Source of the DNA: ANME-2 cluster archaeon
Lineage (GTDB): Archaea > Halobacteriota > Methanosarcinia > Methanosarcinales > Methanocomedenaceae
DNA: 21,401 nt
Direction: 5' to 3'
NCBI GenBank assembly: GCA_023544495.1
Contig: JAMJFV010000014.1
Location: forward strand, 1 to 21,401
A program made the position numbers and the translations under genes. Below the pieces are notes generated by a model. That model saw only the letters and a list, made by a program, of their open reading frames with translations, had not been told where the DNA came from and made no database searches. Of the stretch, positions 13,987 to 21,401 are shown one piece after another (positions within the stretch are counted from its first letter, which is position 1; every line of letters starts with the position of its first letter).

Positions 13987-15474
13987 TTAGTTGCCTCTAA
14001 ATGCTTTGTCAGCTCTGTCCACAACTGCCTTCATATCTTTAAGCAGGTCCGCGTCGATTGGTTCAACGACGTGGTTCTTCATGATGTCAACGACTTTTTC
14101 ATGAGCAACCGTTGCGATATCCTTTGCTCCTGCAGCTTTCCAGTCACCATACATCAATCTGTCAATCAGCATTGGACTTGATGGCAGGTCTATGTTATCT
14201 CTTGTGGATTTGTGTGCAAGGAAATTGTTACCGATACCTACTTGGTCGATAGATTCGACTGCAAGGGTTTCTTCGTTTACTGGAATTCCTTCCATTGCTT
14301 TTTTTGTCATTGTGATCATATCATTATCAATGACGAGCTGTTCAAGTGAGAATGTCATACCTAGCTCAAGCATACCTGCACCGTAGAGGGTGTTTGCACC
14401 GGAGAGGGCTGGAAGAAGTGTTGTTATTGTCTTCTCGTGGCCAGCCTGGCCGTCAGGTATCTTGGCATCAGCCTACGAACCAGCAACAAAGGTTGGAAGG
14501 CCATAATATTGGCCAAGTTTTGCTACTGCCGCACTGATCATTCCAAGTTCAGGGGAACCAACAGGTGCTGTGCCTTTCTTAAGGTCGAATGTGGTAGTGG
14601 AACTACCGTACCACACTGCTGTACCCGGCTGTACAAGTTGAGCAAGTACAATACCTGAAAGTACCTCTGCATTGTGTGTTACAAGAGTACCTGCAAGGTG
14701 GACTGGTGAAGAACCGCCAGCCATTGCCATACTCAAGACATTAACAGGAATGCCGTATCTTGCACCCTTAATGATGACCTGGCAAGCATTTACACTGAGT
14801 TCCAGTGGACTTGTAGGGCAGAGCAATATTGAGAAAAGCGGTTTTTTGCGTGCTTCCTCTTCGTCTCCACCATAGTATGCTACAGCAATATCCCTGTAAT
14901 ATTCAACATTTTCTCCAACAGGATCGATGTGATGGAAGTGCTTTGTGGTGTTCATCAATGGTGTGAGGGTTTCGTGAACATCCTGTGCACCTTTCCCTGC
15001 CCAGTCTCTTGCTGAAACAGCAAGTGAATAATAGTCGATGTTATCTGCCCAGTCACATATCTTTGCTGTGTCTGCAAGGTCCTTTTCAGTTGAATCTACA
15101 GTTTCATACTGCCCAGGTCCTTTGTAGTTGCACATTTTGACACCGGTACCGAAACAGGTCCAGTGTACCTTGCCTTTATGCTCTTGAACGATTTTATGCT
15201 TCTTGTCACGTCCCCAAAGGACGAATTTCGATGGACAATCGATCAGTGCTCTGTTGACGACATATTCAGGGATCTTCACGACCATTGTTTTTTCATCAAC
15301 ATCACAGCCACTTTGTTTGAAAATCGTTCTTGCTTCAGGGTCTGAAACCTGAATACCGGTATTCATGAAAACATCCATTGTGGCATAGTGTAGTGCTCTT
15401 AGATCATCATCTGAGAATAGCTCTAGACTAACTCCATTCAACGGCATTCTACCGGGGTATAGTTGTCTTACCAT
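13987..15474 (-). CDS. mttB: Trimethylamine methyltransferase with pyrrolysine at codon 334
   Basis: MttB transfers a methyl group from trimethylamine to the corrinoid of MttC, leaving dimethylamine for MtbB. One TAG (14473-14475 on the + strand, CTA) interrupts the frame between YYGLPTFVAGS and ADAKIPDGQAGHEK. Read as pyrrolysine at residue 334 the protein has 495 residues, the normal length of the archaeal enzyme. The conserved stretches SILLCPTSPLELS and SMAMAGGSSPVHLAGTLVTHNAEVLSG precede the TAG, and GAGMLELGMTFSLEQLVID follows it. The start MVRQLYPGRMPLNG has GGAGGT 7 nt upstream. The real stop is TAA. MttB homologues lacking pyrrolysine act on quaternary amines such as glycine betaine; the TAG at the family position and the mttC-mttP context argue for true trimethylamine activity. 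Confidence 0.96.
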
Positions 15475-16058
15475 TTTCTTTACCTCCAATTTAAAACATT
15501 TCAAGACATCAATATGATGTTCTTGAGGGATAACTAAAATGCTATATGCATTTTACTTACTCACACGTTTGAGATTACTTATATATATATGTTTCCTATG
15601 TTTTTAATACTTGTGTTATATATTTTGTAATGTGTGCTGGCAATATTGTGTTTTCTTATTTATATTTTATTATCAATGTGTTAACATTGTGAAGTATCAA
15701 CAAATGTAAAGTTGCTATACTATACAAATATTTATATATAACAAAGGCAACAGAAAAATATATATAATAGTATTGAATCTATTATATACTACTCTTATTG
15801 CAACACTAAATGATTATAGTCAAAAACCAAACATAAACCAATATTCTGCATTTTTCAATAACTCACAAATGAAACCAAGGGGCCACAAAGATATGGATCA
15901 TACGAAGACTCAGGTTTTCCATATGGTTCAGTTGCCTTGTTGTGATATACTAAAAATGTCTGGAAATTTAGTTATTGAATAATGAGTATTCACTAGTTCT
16001 TGACTATGGTGTAATCTGAAATGAGCAATGTAGAAATCACTTGTGGAGTTATAGAACT
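15475..16058. promoter_or_regulatory. Divergent control region between mttB and the second hydantoinase-like gene
   Basis: No credible gene lies in this very AT-rich 584-bp stretch; a 69-codon frame at 15773-15982 lacks coding character. On the mttB side there is an alternating TATATATATA tract (about 15580-15590), a probable TATA box giving a leader of roughly 80 nt. Further out are an inverted repeat CAATGT-GTTA-ACATTG at 15674-15689 and a 10-bp perfect inverted repeat at 15761-15788. A start-proximal GGAG at 16045-16048 serves the plus-strand gene at 16059. Other TATA-like strings occur, so promoters cannot be placed precisely. Confidence 0.5.
15761..15788. promoter_or_regulatory. 10-bp perfect inverted repeat, candidate operator
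   Basis: TATATAATAG and CTATTATATA are exact reverse complements separated by 8 nt. It lies about 290 bp from mttB and 270 bp from the plus-strand gene, in the shared control region. In so AT-rich a region, chance symmetry is more likely than usual. Confidence 0.35.
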
Positions 16059-17984
16059 ATGAAATATGGCCTTGGTATTGATGCAGGTGGAACCTATACA
16101 GACGCCGTCATTTTACGGGATTCTGATAAGTCGATAATTGATTCAAGTAAAGCTTTAACAAGTTATCCGGACCCACTTGAAGGAATAAAGAACGCTATTG
16201 ATGGACTGGATCAAACATATCTTGATGAAGTCAATGTAGTTTCAGTTTCTACCACTCTTTCAACAAATAGTATATTGGAAGGGACAGGTTTTCCGGTTGC
16301 TTTAATTCTTGTCGGCAAATATGACATCATAAAAGAATTGCCAACAAAACATTACATACAGGTTGCCGGAGGACATAATCACAATGGAATCGAAACTGAA
16401 TCTTTGGATATTGAATCCATTGAACATTTTGCCATGAAGGTGAAAGATAAGGTTTCGACATTTGCTGTTTCATCGTTTTTCAGTGTAAGAAATCATGATC
16501 ATGAACTTGAAGCAAAGAAATTGATCGATAAACTTACAGGACTTCCTGTTGTATGCGGTCATGAACTGTCACAGGATCTTGGAGCTTTTGAAAGAGCTGT
16601 GACTGCTTTTTTGAATGCCCAGTTGATTTCGGTAACTGAAACATTCATGAATACAGTTGAATCGGAAATAAAAGCAAGGGGAATAGACGCAAAAGTATTC
16701 ATGTTAAAGTGCGATGGGTCCGTGACCAATATAAGGGGTGCACTCGATAAACCAATCGAATCAATTTTCTCTGGTCCTGCAGCAAGTCTTGTTGGGGCTT
16801 CCTTTTTGACAAAAATAGATACATGTGCAGTTATAGATGTGGGTGGTACAAGCACAGATATTTCAGTGATGAGCAATGGTGTCCCTGATATGAGTGATTC
16901 AGGAGCAGTTGTCGGCGGTTGGAAGACCAGGGTCAAAGCTATAAGGATGGTGACATCGGCGATGGGCGGGGACAGCCATGTATGGGTCAAGGGTAACAAA
17001 TCTAATATCGGACCAAGAAGGGTTATGCCAATATGTCGTGCTGCGACAATCTATCCGGGGTTTTTGGAACAACTCAGATCAAATCCTATTCCATTAAAAA
17101 GTTTACTGGGTATGAATTACCAGCCAACTAAATTCTACCTGCGAACTGAATACGAAGCTATAGATATCAACGATAATGAAATAGAAATTCTTGAGGCTAT
17201 AAATAAGGAACCAACATCCATAAAGGACATAAGCAGTAAAATAAAGAAAAACCCCTCAAGTCAATTACTTGATGATCTAATTCAAAAAAGGCTCATTCAT
17301 TCAATTGGTTTTACGCTCACAGATGCGTTACACGTTCTTGGTGAGTATACGGAAATGAATGTTGAAGCTGCAAATGTTGGGGCACATATGCTGGGGTATC
17401 TGATGAATATGGATGAACATGAATTTGCCATTCATATAAAAGATAAATTTACCAAAAACATGGCTTCAGAAATTGTTTCCTTTTTTTTGGAAAGAGCACC
17501 AAAAGAAGTGATCCGTCAAATATTTGATGTCAGTTCACCTATAAAGTTCAAAGTCGAGATTCCTATTGTACTCATAGGGGGGCCGGTGATTGCTTTTGTA
17601 GAAGAGTTGCAGAATATATTGGATGCTGAAATAATCCTTCCAAAGTATGCTGATGTTGGAAATGCTGCCGGAGCACTGGCTGCAAAGGGAATAAGAAGGA
17701 CTGAGATACTTATAAGACCAGTTTCTATGGGTGCGCCTGAATTTGATTTCTTAGTATTCTCCGAAGAAGGAAAAAGCAGTTTCTATGAATATGATGAAGC
17801 ACTACATTATGCTATCGATCTGGGAAAATCAATAGTACTCAATTATATGGAATTTGCAGGACTCGATCCGGATCATGTCAAGATAGATGTGAAAAAGCAT
17901 GAGACTATAGCACAGGGATGGCGAAAGCCAATGGAAACAAAGGTTCTTGTCATGGGAATCAGCACAAGGGATTATGCTGATTGA
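16059..17984 (+). CDS. Hydantoinase/oxoprolinase-family ASKHA ATPase, copy 2
   Basis: A 641-residue paralogue of the protein at 3737-5677, alignable over its whole length. It has the phosphate loops GIDAGGTYTD (6-15) and DVGGTSTD (about 256-263), the family segment SVSTTLSTNSILE, the conserved CGHELSQDLGAFERAVTAFLNAQL, and LIGGPVIAFVEEL near residue 500. The winged-helix-like insert (around EIEILEAINKEPTSIKDISSKI, then GFTLTDALHVLGEY) is also present. The ATG of MKYGLGID at 16059 is chosen because GGAG lies 10 nt upstream and copy 1 starts at the same residue. It is divergent from mttB and convergent with the sensor gene 21 bp away. No hydantoinase B gene accompanies it. Position next to mttB suggests, but does not show, a role in methylamine metabolism or corrinoid protein reactivation. 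Confidence 0.8.
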   Translation: MKYGLGIDAGGTYTDAVILRDSDKSIIDSSKALTSYPDPLEGIKNAIDGLDQTYLDEVNVVSVSTTLSTNSILEGTGFPVALILVGKYDIIKELPTKHYIQVAGGHNHNGIETESLDIESIEHFAMKVKDKVSTFAVSSFFSVRNHDHELEAKKLIDKLTGLPVVCGHELSQDLGAFERAVTAFLNAQLISVTETFMNTVESEIKARGIDAKVFMLKCDGSVTNIRGALDKPIESIFSGPAASLVGASFLTKIDTCAVIDVGGTSTDISVMSNGVPDMSDSGAVVGGWKTRVKAIRMVTSAMGGDSHVWVKGNKSNIGPRRVMPICRAATIYPGFLEQLRSNPIPLKSLLGMNYQPTKFYLRTEYEAIDINDNEIEILEAINKEPTSIKDISSKIKKNPSSQLLDDLIQKRLIHSIGFTLTDALHVLGEYTEMNVEAANVGAHMLGYLMNMDEHEFAIHIKDKFTKNMASEIVSFFLERAPKEVIRQIFDVSSPIKFKVEIPIVLIGGPVIAFVEELQNILDAEIILPKYADVGNAAGALAAKGIRRTEILIRPVSMGAPEFDFLVFSEEGKSSFYEYDEALHYAIDLGKSIVLNYMEFAGLDPDHVKIDVKKHETIAQGWRKPMETKVLVMGISTRDYAD

Positions 17985-18005
17985 TATCTTTTTTGATTGA
18001 ATACC

Positions 18006-20099
18006 TCAGTCATGTTCCGGATATTTTTCAATCGAGGCTGTGGCAATTATAACATCTTTGCCGCCCCAATCGTTTCTCGTAAATTTGGTTTTTACGGGAG
18101 TATATGTTCCATCTTTACTAACAAGGGGTATGTCACATGAAGATGATTTTTTATTGATGATCTCATCAAGTTTTGGGAGCACAAATTCTTCTTGTCCTTG
18201 TGGATATAATGTAAGATAATCTTTCATAAAAATATCCTTGTTTGAATAGTTAAGGTGCTCATGTAATGCTGCATTTGTATGCAGTATCTTACCTTCTATA
18301 TCTATTATGAAGACCATTTCATCCAGTGCATCAAGTAATGAACGCATATTGTTTGTGTTTTTCCGGATGCATGAATCATTATCCATACGAGATAGTATAA
18401 CACCAATAAGGTTGGCAATATTCTCAATCAAATTTCTGGAATTTGCCGGGATCTCAAGATATTCATGAGACCCAAGAGCGACTGCAGCAATCAGTTTATC
18501 ATCAACGTGCACTGGCAGGAATGCCATAGCTTGCAGTCCTTCAAAACTAAGATCATTTCCAGGGATTATGAAACTGATATCTGAAAAGTACTTATAAACG
18601 GGATAGCCGGTCATAAAAAAATTGGCTATAATGGAATTCTGCGAAAAATGGGCGACACTTTCCACAAAGCGCTCAGAAACACCCTGGTGGGCTACAAGGT
18701 TAAAATCCCCACTGTCTTCATCAACAAGATACAGAATCGCACTATCTATTGTTTTAGTTTCAAGTGCAGAATCAAGTATATTTTCAAATATATCCTGCAT
18801 ATTCAATTTATTATCGAGGTCATATTCCATACGCACAAAGTTGTTAGCTTGTTTTCGTTCAGTGACATCAACAATAATACCTTGCAAATAATCCATTATT
18901 CCGTTTTCATCAGTATGAATTAATGTTCTTTCATCGACCCATCTGATCTCGCCGGTTTTGGTAATTATTCTGTATTCCTGACTGAAATCAGAGAAACCTT
19001 CGTCAGATGCCCTTTTCATCTCTGTGCGAACCCTCTCCAGGTCTGAAGGATGTATAATATCACCATAGATCATCTTGCCTGATATGAAATCATCTACACT
19101 GTAGCCGAATTGTGAAATGTTCTCCGATACGTACTCTACTGGCCAGTCTTTTTCAGGCTTCCACAAGAAAACAGTAGCTGGACTGGCACTCATGATTGAA
19201 TCGAGTACTTTGTTCACCTTCAATGATTTTTTCTGGATGTAGTTTTTCTGCATGTACTGTAAAACCTTCCACACATCTTCAATCAACAATGTCAACTGGT
19301 GAACATCTGATTCATCATAGTCTGAATCTTTATTGCCTATGCATGCTATGGCAACTGTCTGCTTATTTTCAAGTATGGGCACCATGACGTGACGTGTCAA
19401 GGTTTCATTGTATATTGAGCTGATCTCATCGTTTTCATCTGGTGTGTACTGCCTGTTTACAATTACCGGATTTTGTGCTTTTATTGCTTCACCCCATAGT
19501 CCGGTCGATCTGATCGGGTGTACAAAGGGTTCATCTTCCGGATGGGATAGGTTGAAGGTATCCTTTGGCCAATAATACATTTCCAGTACATTATCATCTT
19601 CGTTTAAAAATTCAAGATAGCCAATTTTGCTGTTTGTAAGTTCAACAGCCGCTTTTATAATGAATTCTGCAATATCATGTATTGGGGCAGTATGCATTTT
19701 ATATAGCTCAAGCAGCGTTGTAAGGCGCAGTTCTTTCATGCGAATTGTTTTTTGTACTTGCTTGCGTTGTGTCGCATCTTCAAAAATACATATTCCATTC
19801 AATAGCGAACCATCTTGATCTAAAATTGGCGTGAAATTCACCTTGATAGTTAATGTTTTACCGGTTATCGTTGAGAGGCATTCACCCTCGAAGGTGTCAG
19901 ATTCGCCCAAAAAAACATTTTTAATTGTTTCTTTCAATTTTTTGCTGATAAAGGATGACTGGATATTGAAACCAACAATCTTTTTTGTTGGTGAACCCAG
20001 AATATTGGAACAGATTTCGTTGCAATGGGTGATCAGACCTTTTTCATCAAAATAAAGTATTCCTACTGGCGATTTTTCAAATATCGTTTGGTATTCCAT
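18006..20099 (-). CDS. PAS/GAF multi-domain sensor protein without kinase
   Basis: The 697-residue soluble protein reads PAS (about 1-115, EKSPVGILYFDEKGLITHCNE, ending IFEDATQRKQ), GAF (about 125-285), PAS-PAC (about 297-418, ASPATVFLWKP to GIIVDVTERKQ), GAF (about 425-570) and PAS (about 585-690, LDALDEMVFIIDIEGKILHTNAAL). It stops there, so no histidine kinase, cyclase or DNA-binding domain follows. Such sensor-only proteins are common in Methanosarcinales and presumably signal by protein contact. The annotated ATG at 20099 has no ribosome binding site of its own. A strong GGAGG (20150-20154) lies 51-55 nt upstream, and the frame is open through it, continuing a helix-like lead-in. The true start may therefore be the non-standard ATA (20144) or ATT (20141). 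The ligand is unknown. Confidence 0.8.
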   Translation of the reverse strand: MEYQTIFEKSPVGILYFDEKGLITHCNEICSNILGSPTKKIVGFNIQSSFISKKLKETIKNVFLGESDTFEGECLSTITGKTLTIKVNFTPILDQDGSLLNGICIFEDATQRKQVQKTIRMKELRLTTLLELYKMHTAPIHDIAEFIIKAAVELTNSKIGYLEFLNEDDNVLEMYYWPKDTFNLSHPEDEPFVHPIRSTGLWGEAIKAQNPVIVNRQYTPDENDEISSIYNETLTRHVMVPILENKQTVAIACIGNKDSDYDESDVHQLTLLIEDVWKVLQYMQKNYIQKKSLKVNKVLDSIMSASPATVFLWKPEKDWPVEYVSENISQFGYSVDDFISGKMIYGDIIHPSDLERVRTEMKRASDEGFSDFSQEYRIITKTGEIRWVDERTLIHTDENGIMDYLQGIIVDVTERKQANNFVRMEYDLDNKLNMQDIFENILDSALETKTIDSAILYLVDEDSGDFNLVAHQGVSERFVESVAHFSQNSIIANFFMTGYPVYKYFSDISFIIPGNDLSFEGLQAMAFLPVHVDDKLIAAVALGSHEYLEIPANSRNLIENIANLIGVILSRMDNDSCIRKNTNNMRSLLDALDEMVFIIDIEGKILHTNAALHEHLNYSNKDIFMKDYLTLYPQGQEEFVLPKLDEIINKKSSSCDIPLVSKDGTYTPVKTKFTRNDWGGKDVIIATASIEKYPEHD

Positions 20100-20149
20100 T
20101 CCAGTCTGTACTTTTTTGCGAGATTTTTCTAATGCGGAAATTATGTTTT

Positions 20150-20154
20150 CCTCC
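20150..20154 (-). promoter_or_regulatory. Ribosome binding site suggesting an upstream non-ATG start for the sensor gene
   Basis: AAGGAGG on the minus strand is followed after 5 nt by ATA and then ATT, both in frame with the sensor protein. Translation from ATA would add 15 residues (IISALEKSRKKVQTG before MEY). These fit the coiled linker that commonly precedes PAS domains. The next in-frame ATG, at 20099, is too far away to use this site. Confidence 0.5.
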
Positions 20155-20159
20155 TTGGT

Positions 20160-20735
20160 GTTGCATTGTATTAATTTTTAGACATTTGATAATACCTATA
20201 AACCAGTATATATATTTTGCGAAAGGTACAATTGAATGTAATTATGTGTATTGTTCATATCTTATGTGGTGCATTAATACTATAAAATAATCATATTTTA
20301 TGCGGCACTTGTTGTGAACAAAACATTTGTTATGTGAAGACATTGTTTTTATCTTCTTCTTCATTGGGATTTATCTATGGATCAATGATTTATTTTCAAT
20401 CGATTTCAAGTATGTTGAAAAATAGTTTCTCGTAATATATGTTTTATAAACATATAGTTTGAGTCGATCTGAGCGTTAGCGAAGATTTTCTCTAATTATG
20501 GTTTGATCTAGCAACCGAAAATTATATATTACTAAAATTCTCACACACCGATATTCTTAAATAATGATTGAAATCATTTTAATTCTAGTGTATAATTTAT
20601 AGAATTACACATTGCGAGTTAATTCGACCCAAGGGAGAATTGTCTCAAATTGTGCTTTGTCTGTGTCTTTATCAAAGGATTTTCTGGCATGCGCAGGTAA
20701 TAAAGCATTTTTCATCATAATACGAGGTATTAATT
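20160..20735. other. Divergent intergenic region with AT-rich palindrome
   Basis: No gene is visible between the sensor gene and the 194-residue gene. A perfect palindrome ATAAAATA-ATCA-TATTTTAT lies at 20282-20301, and a weaker inverted repeat ATTCTA/TAGAAT lies near 20582-20603, close to where a promoter for the plus-strand gene would be. A GAGGT site 7 nt before the ATG at 20736 marks that gene's start. Base composition is very AT-rich. Confidence 0.4.
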
Positions 20736-21320
20736 ATGCAACGCGAAGAAATAATCGAAAATGTTGAACACCAGATAAAGTCTGTCAAAGGTGTCCATGA
20801 AACATATATTCTTAATGATGATGACCGGCTGATGATCAATGAGCTTGAAACAAAAGCAAATCAGATGACATTGATGGGTCTTGGTATTGGGGACAACAAA
20901 GGTGTAAAGTGCGTTATGGGGTGTGATATTGTCATGCCTTTTACCACTGACATGGATTATCAATGGCCTCCTGATCCAAATGTGATACTTATGCATAATG
21001 GGGAAGTTGTTGGTGAAGATGTATCCGATCCCGATAAGCTCAAAGAGTGGGAACAAAATGATGATTCACTTGTGATTGGAAATATTGTTATTTACGGCAA
21101 ATCGGTATTAAGTACATTAACGGGAAAATCAAATCCTCTCGTTGTGGTAATGCCTCCAAAGGAATGTCCTGTGGTTGAAAATGTGCCAGGTGTCAGAGAG
21201 GCGATACTTGCTTCCCCTTCCCCTCCGACGGATGAATATCTTAAAAAAAGGATGAATCTCGAATGCGAACACGGCATCGGAACTTTCCTGTTGGGTATCA
21301 ATTTTGAAGCCGGTATTTGA
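20736..21320 (+). CDS. Conserved-looking 194-residue protein of unknown function
   Basis: I do not recognise this family. The protein is soluble and acidic, starting MQREEIIENVEHQIKSVKG. Visible traits are a central GVKCVMGCDIVMPF with two cysteines three residues apart, an acidic DYQWPPDPNVILMHNGEVVGEDVSDPDKLKEW, a VVVMPPKECPVVENVPGVREAI segment, and a C-terminal CEHGIGTFLLGINFEAG. There are four cysteines (51, 55, 149 and 182 by rough count), so a metal or cofactor role is possible. The start has GAGGT 7 nt upstream and the codon use resembles neighbouring genes. The next gene begins about 23 bp later with a strong ribosome binding site, so they probably form an operon. It is not RamA, whose N-terminus differs. 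Confidence 0.75.
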   Translation: MQREEIIENVEHQIKSVKGVHETYILNDDDRLMINELETKANQMTLMGLGIGDNKGVKCVMGCDIVMPFTTDMDYQWPPDPNVILMHNGEVVGEDVSDPDKLKEWEQNDDSLVIGNIVIYGKSVLSTLTGKSNPLVVVMPPKECPVVENVPGVREAILASPSPPTDEYLKKRMNLECEHGIGTFLLGINFEAGI

Positions 21321-21343
21321 AGTTAATACTTTAAGGAGGGGGT

Positions 21344-21401
21344 TTGATTATTGAAGTGCCAATGAAAGTACGTAAGTTGGATGAAAAACTTGGACTTGAT
21401 G
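21344..21401 (+). CDS. Start of a further gene, cut by the window end
   Basis: A very strong AAGGAGGGGG lies at 21333-21342. The TTG at 21344 opens a frame reading LIIEVPMKVRKLDEKLGLD to the window edge; an in-frame GTG (21356) and ATG (21362) also exist. Spacing from the ribosome binding site favours TTG, whereas the residue string MKVRKLDEKLGLD looks like a natural protein start. Too little is present to name a product. It probably forms an operon with the 194-residue gene. Confidence 0.5.
   Translation, partial: MIIEVPMKVRKLDEKLGLD

Noticed and set aside
13987..15474. mttB, mtbB and mtmB as pseudogenes with nonsense mutations
   Set aside because: All three carry exactly one TAG, each at the known pyrrolysine codon, with no other damage, which fits recoding and not decay.
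15773..15982. 69-codon plus-strand frame between mttB and the second ASKHA gene
   Set aside because: It has no ribosome binding site, starts inside an AT-rich inverted repeat and its sequence has no coherent domain pattern.
16559..16999. 146-codon minus-strand frame opposite the second ASKHA gene
   Set aside because: It is the antisense shadow of conserved family motifs and lacks a ribosome binding site.
20460..20520. GC-richer patch AGCGTTAGCGAAG that looks like a fragment of another element
   Set aside because: It is too short, and no partner copy or inverted repeat was found in the window to support a mobile element or RNA gene.
13210..20738. Identical 15-base start context GAGGTATTAATTATG before mttP and the 194-residue gene
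   Set aside because: It is an exact match, but short, AT-rich and centred on a ribosome binding site, so coincidence is a sufficient explanation.
1..21401. tRNA, rRNA or CRISPR array
   Set aside because: No cloverleaf-like segment, rRNA-like GC-rich block or regularly spaced direct repeats were seen on either strand. In particular no pylT was found.

Overview
The window comes from a methylotrophic methanogenic archaeon, most likely a member of the Methanosarcinaceae outside or near Methanosarcina (Methanolobus or Methanococcoides type; the genus is inferred, the family rests on gene content). It holds a complete set of genes for methanogenesis from trimethylamine, dimethylamine and monomethylamine. 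Three methyltransferase genes (mttB, mtbB, mtmB) are each interrupted by one in-frame TAG at codons 334, 356 and 202, the positions of pyrrolysine in the characterised Methanosarcina enzymes. None of the genes called with a visible end terminates at TAG; all end in TAA or TGA. Base composition is AT-rich and start sites usually carry a GGAGG-type ribosome binding site.

Layout from left to right. 1-307 shows no gene. 308-1031 is a decayed IS21-family element with 52-53 bp terminal inverted repeats, in which the first codons of istA are joined to the middle of istB. 1300-3368 (minus) holds an APC-family permease followed by a UspA protein. 3737-5677 (minus) is a hydantoinase/oxoprolinase-family ATPase. 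5874-11270 (minus) reads, in transcription order, mtbC-mtbB-mtmC-mtmB-mtbA. 11717-15474 (minus) reads mttB-mttC-mttP, a 98-residue winged-helix-like protein and a 49-residue single-span membrane peptide. Divergent from mttB, 16059-17984 (plus) is a second hydantoinase/oxoprolinase-family ATPase, paralogous to the first. 18006-20099 (minus) is a PAS/GAF sensor protein without a kinase domain. 20736-21320 (plus) is an unrecognised 194-residue protein, followed by a gene cut off by the window end.

How the genes work together: MttB, MtbB and MtmB each demethylate one methylamine and pass the methyl group to their own corrinoid protein (MttC, MtbC, MtmC). MtbA then moves the methyl group from all three corrinoid proteins to coenzyme M for methyl-CoM reductase. 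MttP and the APC permease probably bring methylamines into the cell. The ATP-dependent corrinoid reactivase RamA and the pyl genes are not in this window. The two ASKHA-type hydantoinase-like ATPases flanking the cluster are the most interesting unexplained partners.

Regulatory structure is rich. A promoter and upstream module of about 165 bp occurs twice, before the APC permease and before mtbC, with a gap-free core of 120 bp (about 88 identical by hand count) that includes a TATA-like box and a palindrome. Perfect or near-perfect hairpins lie at most gene-group boundaries: mttC/mttP, after the 49-residue gene, mtbB/mtmC, mtmB/mtbA and after mtbA.
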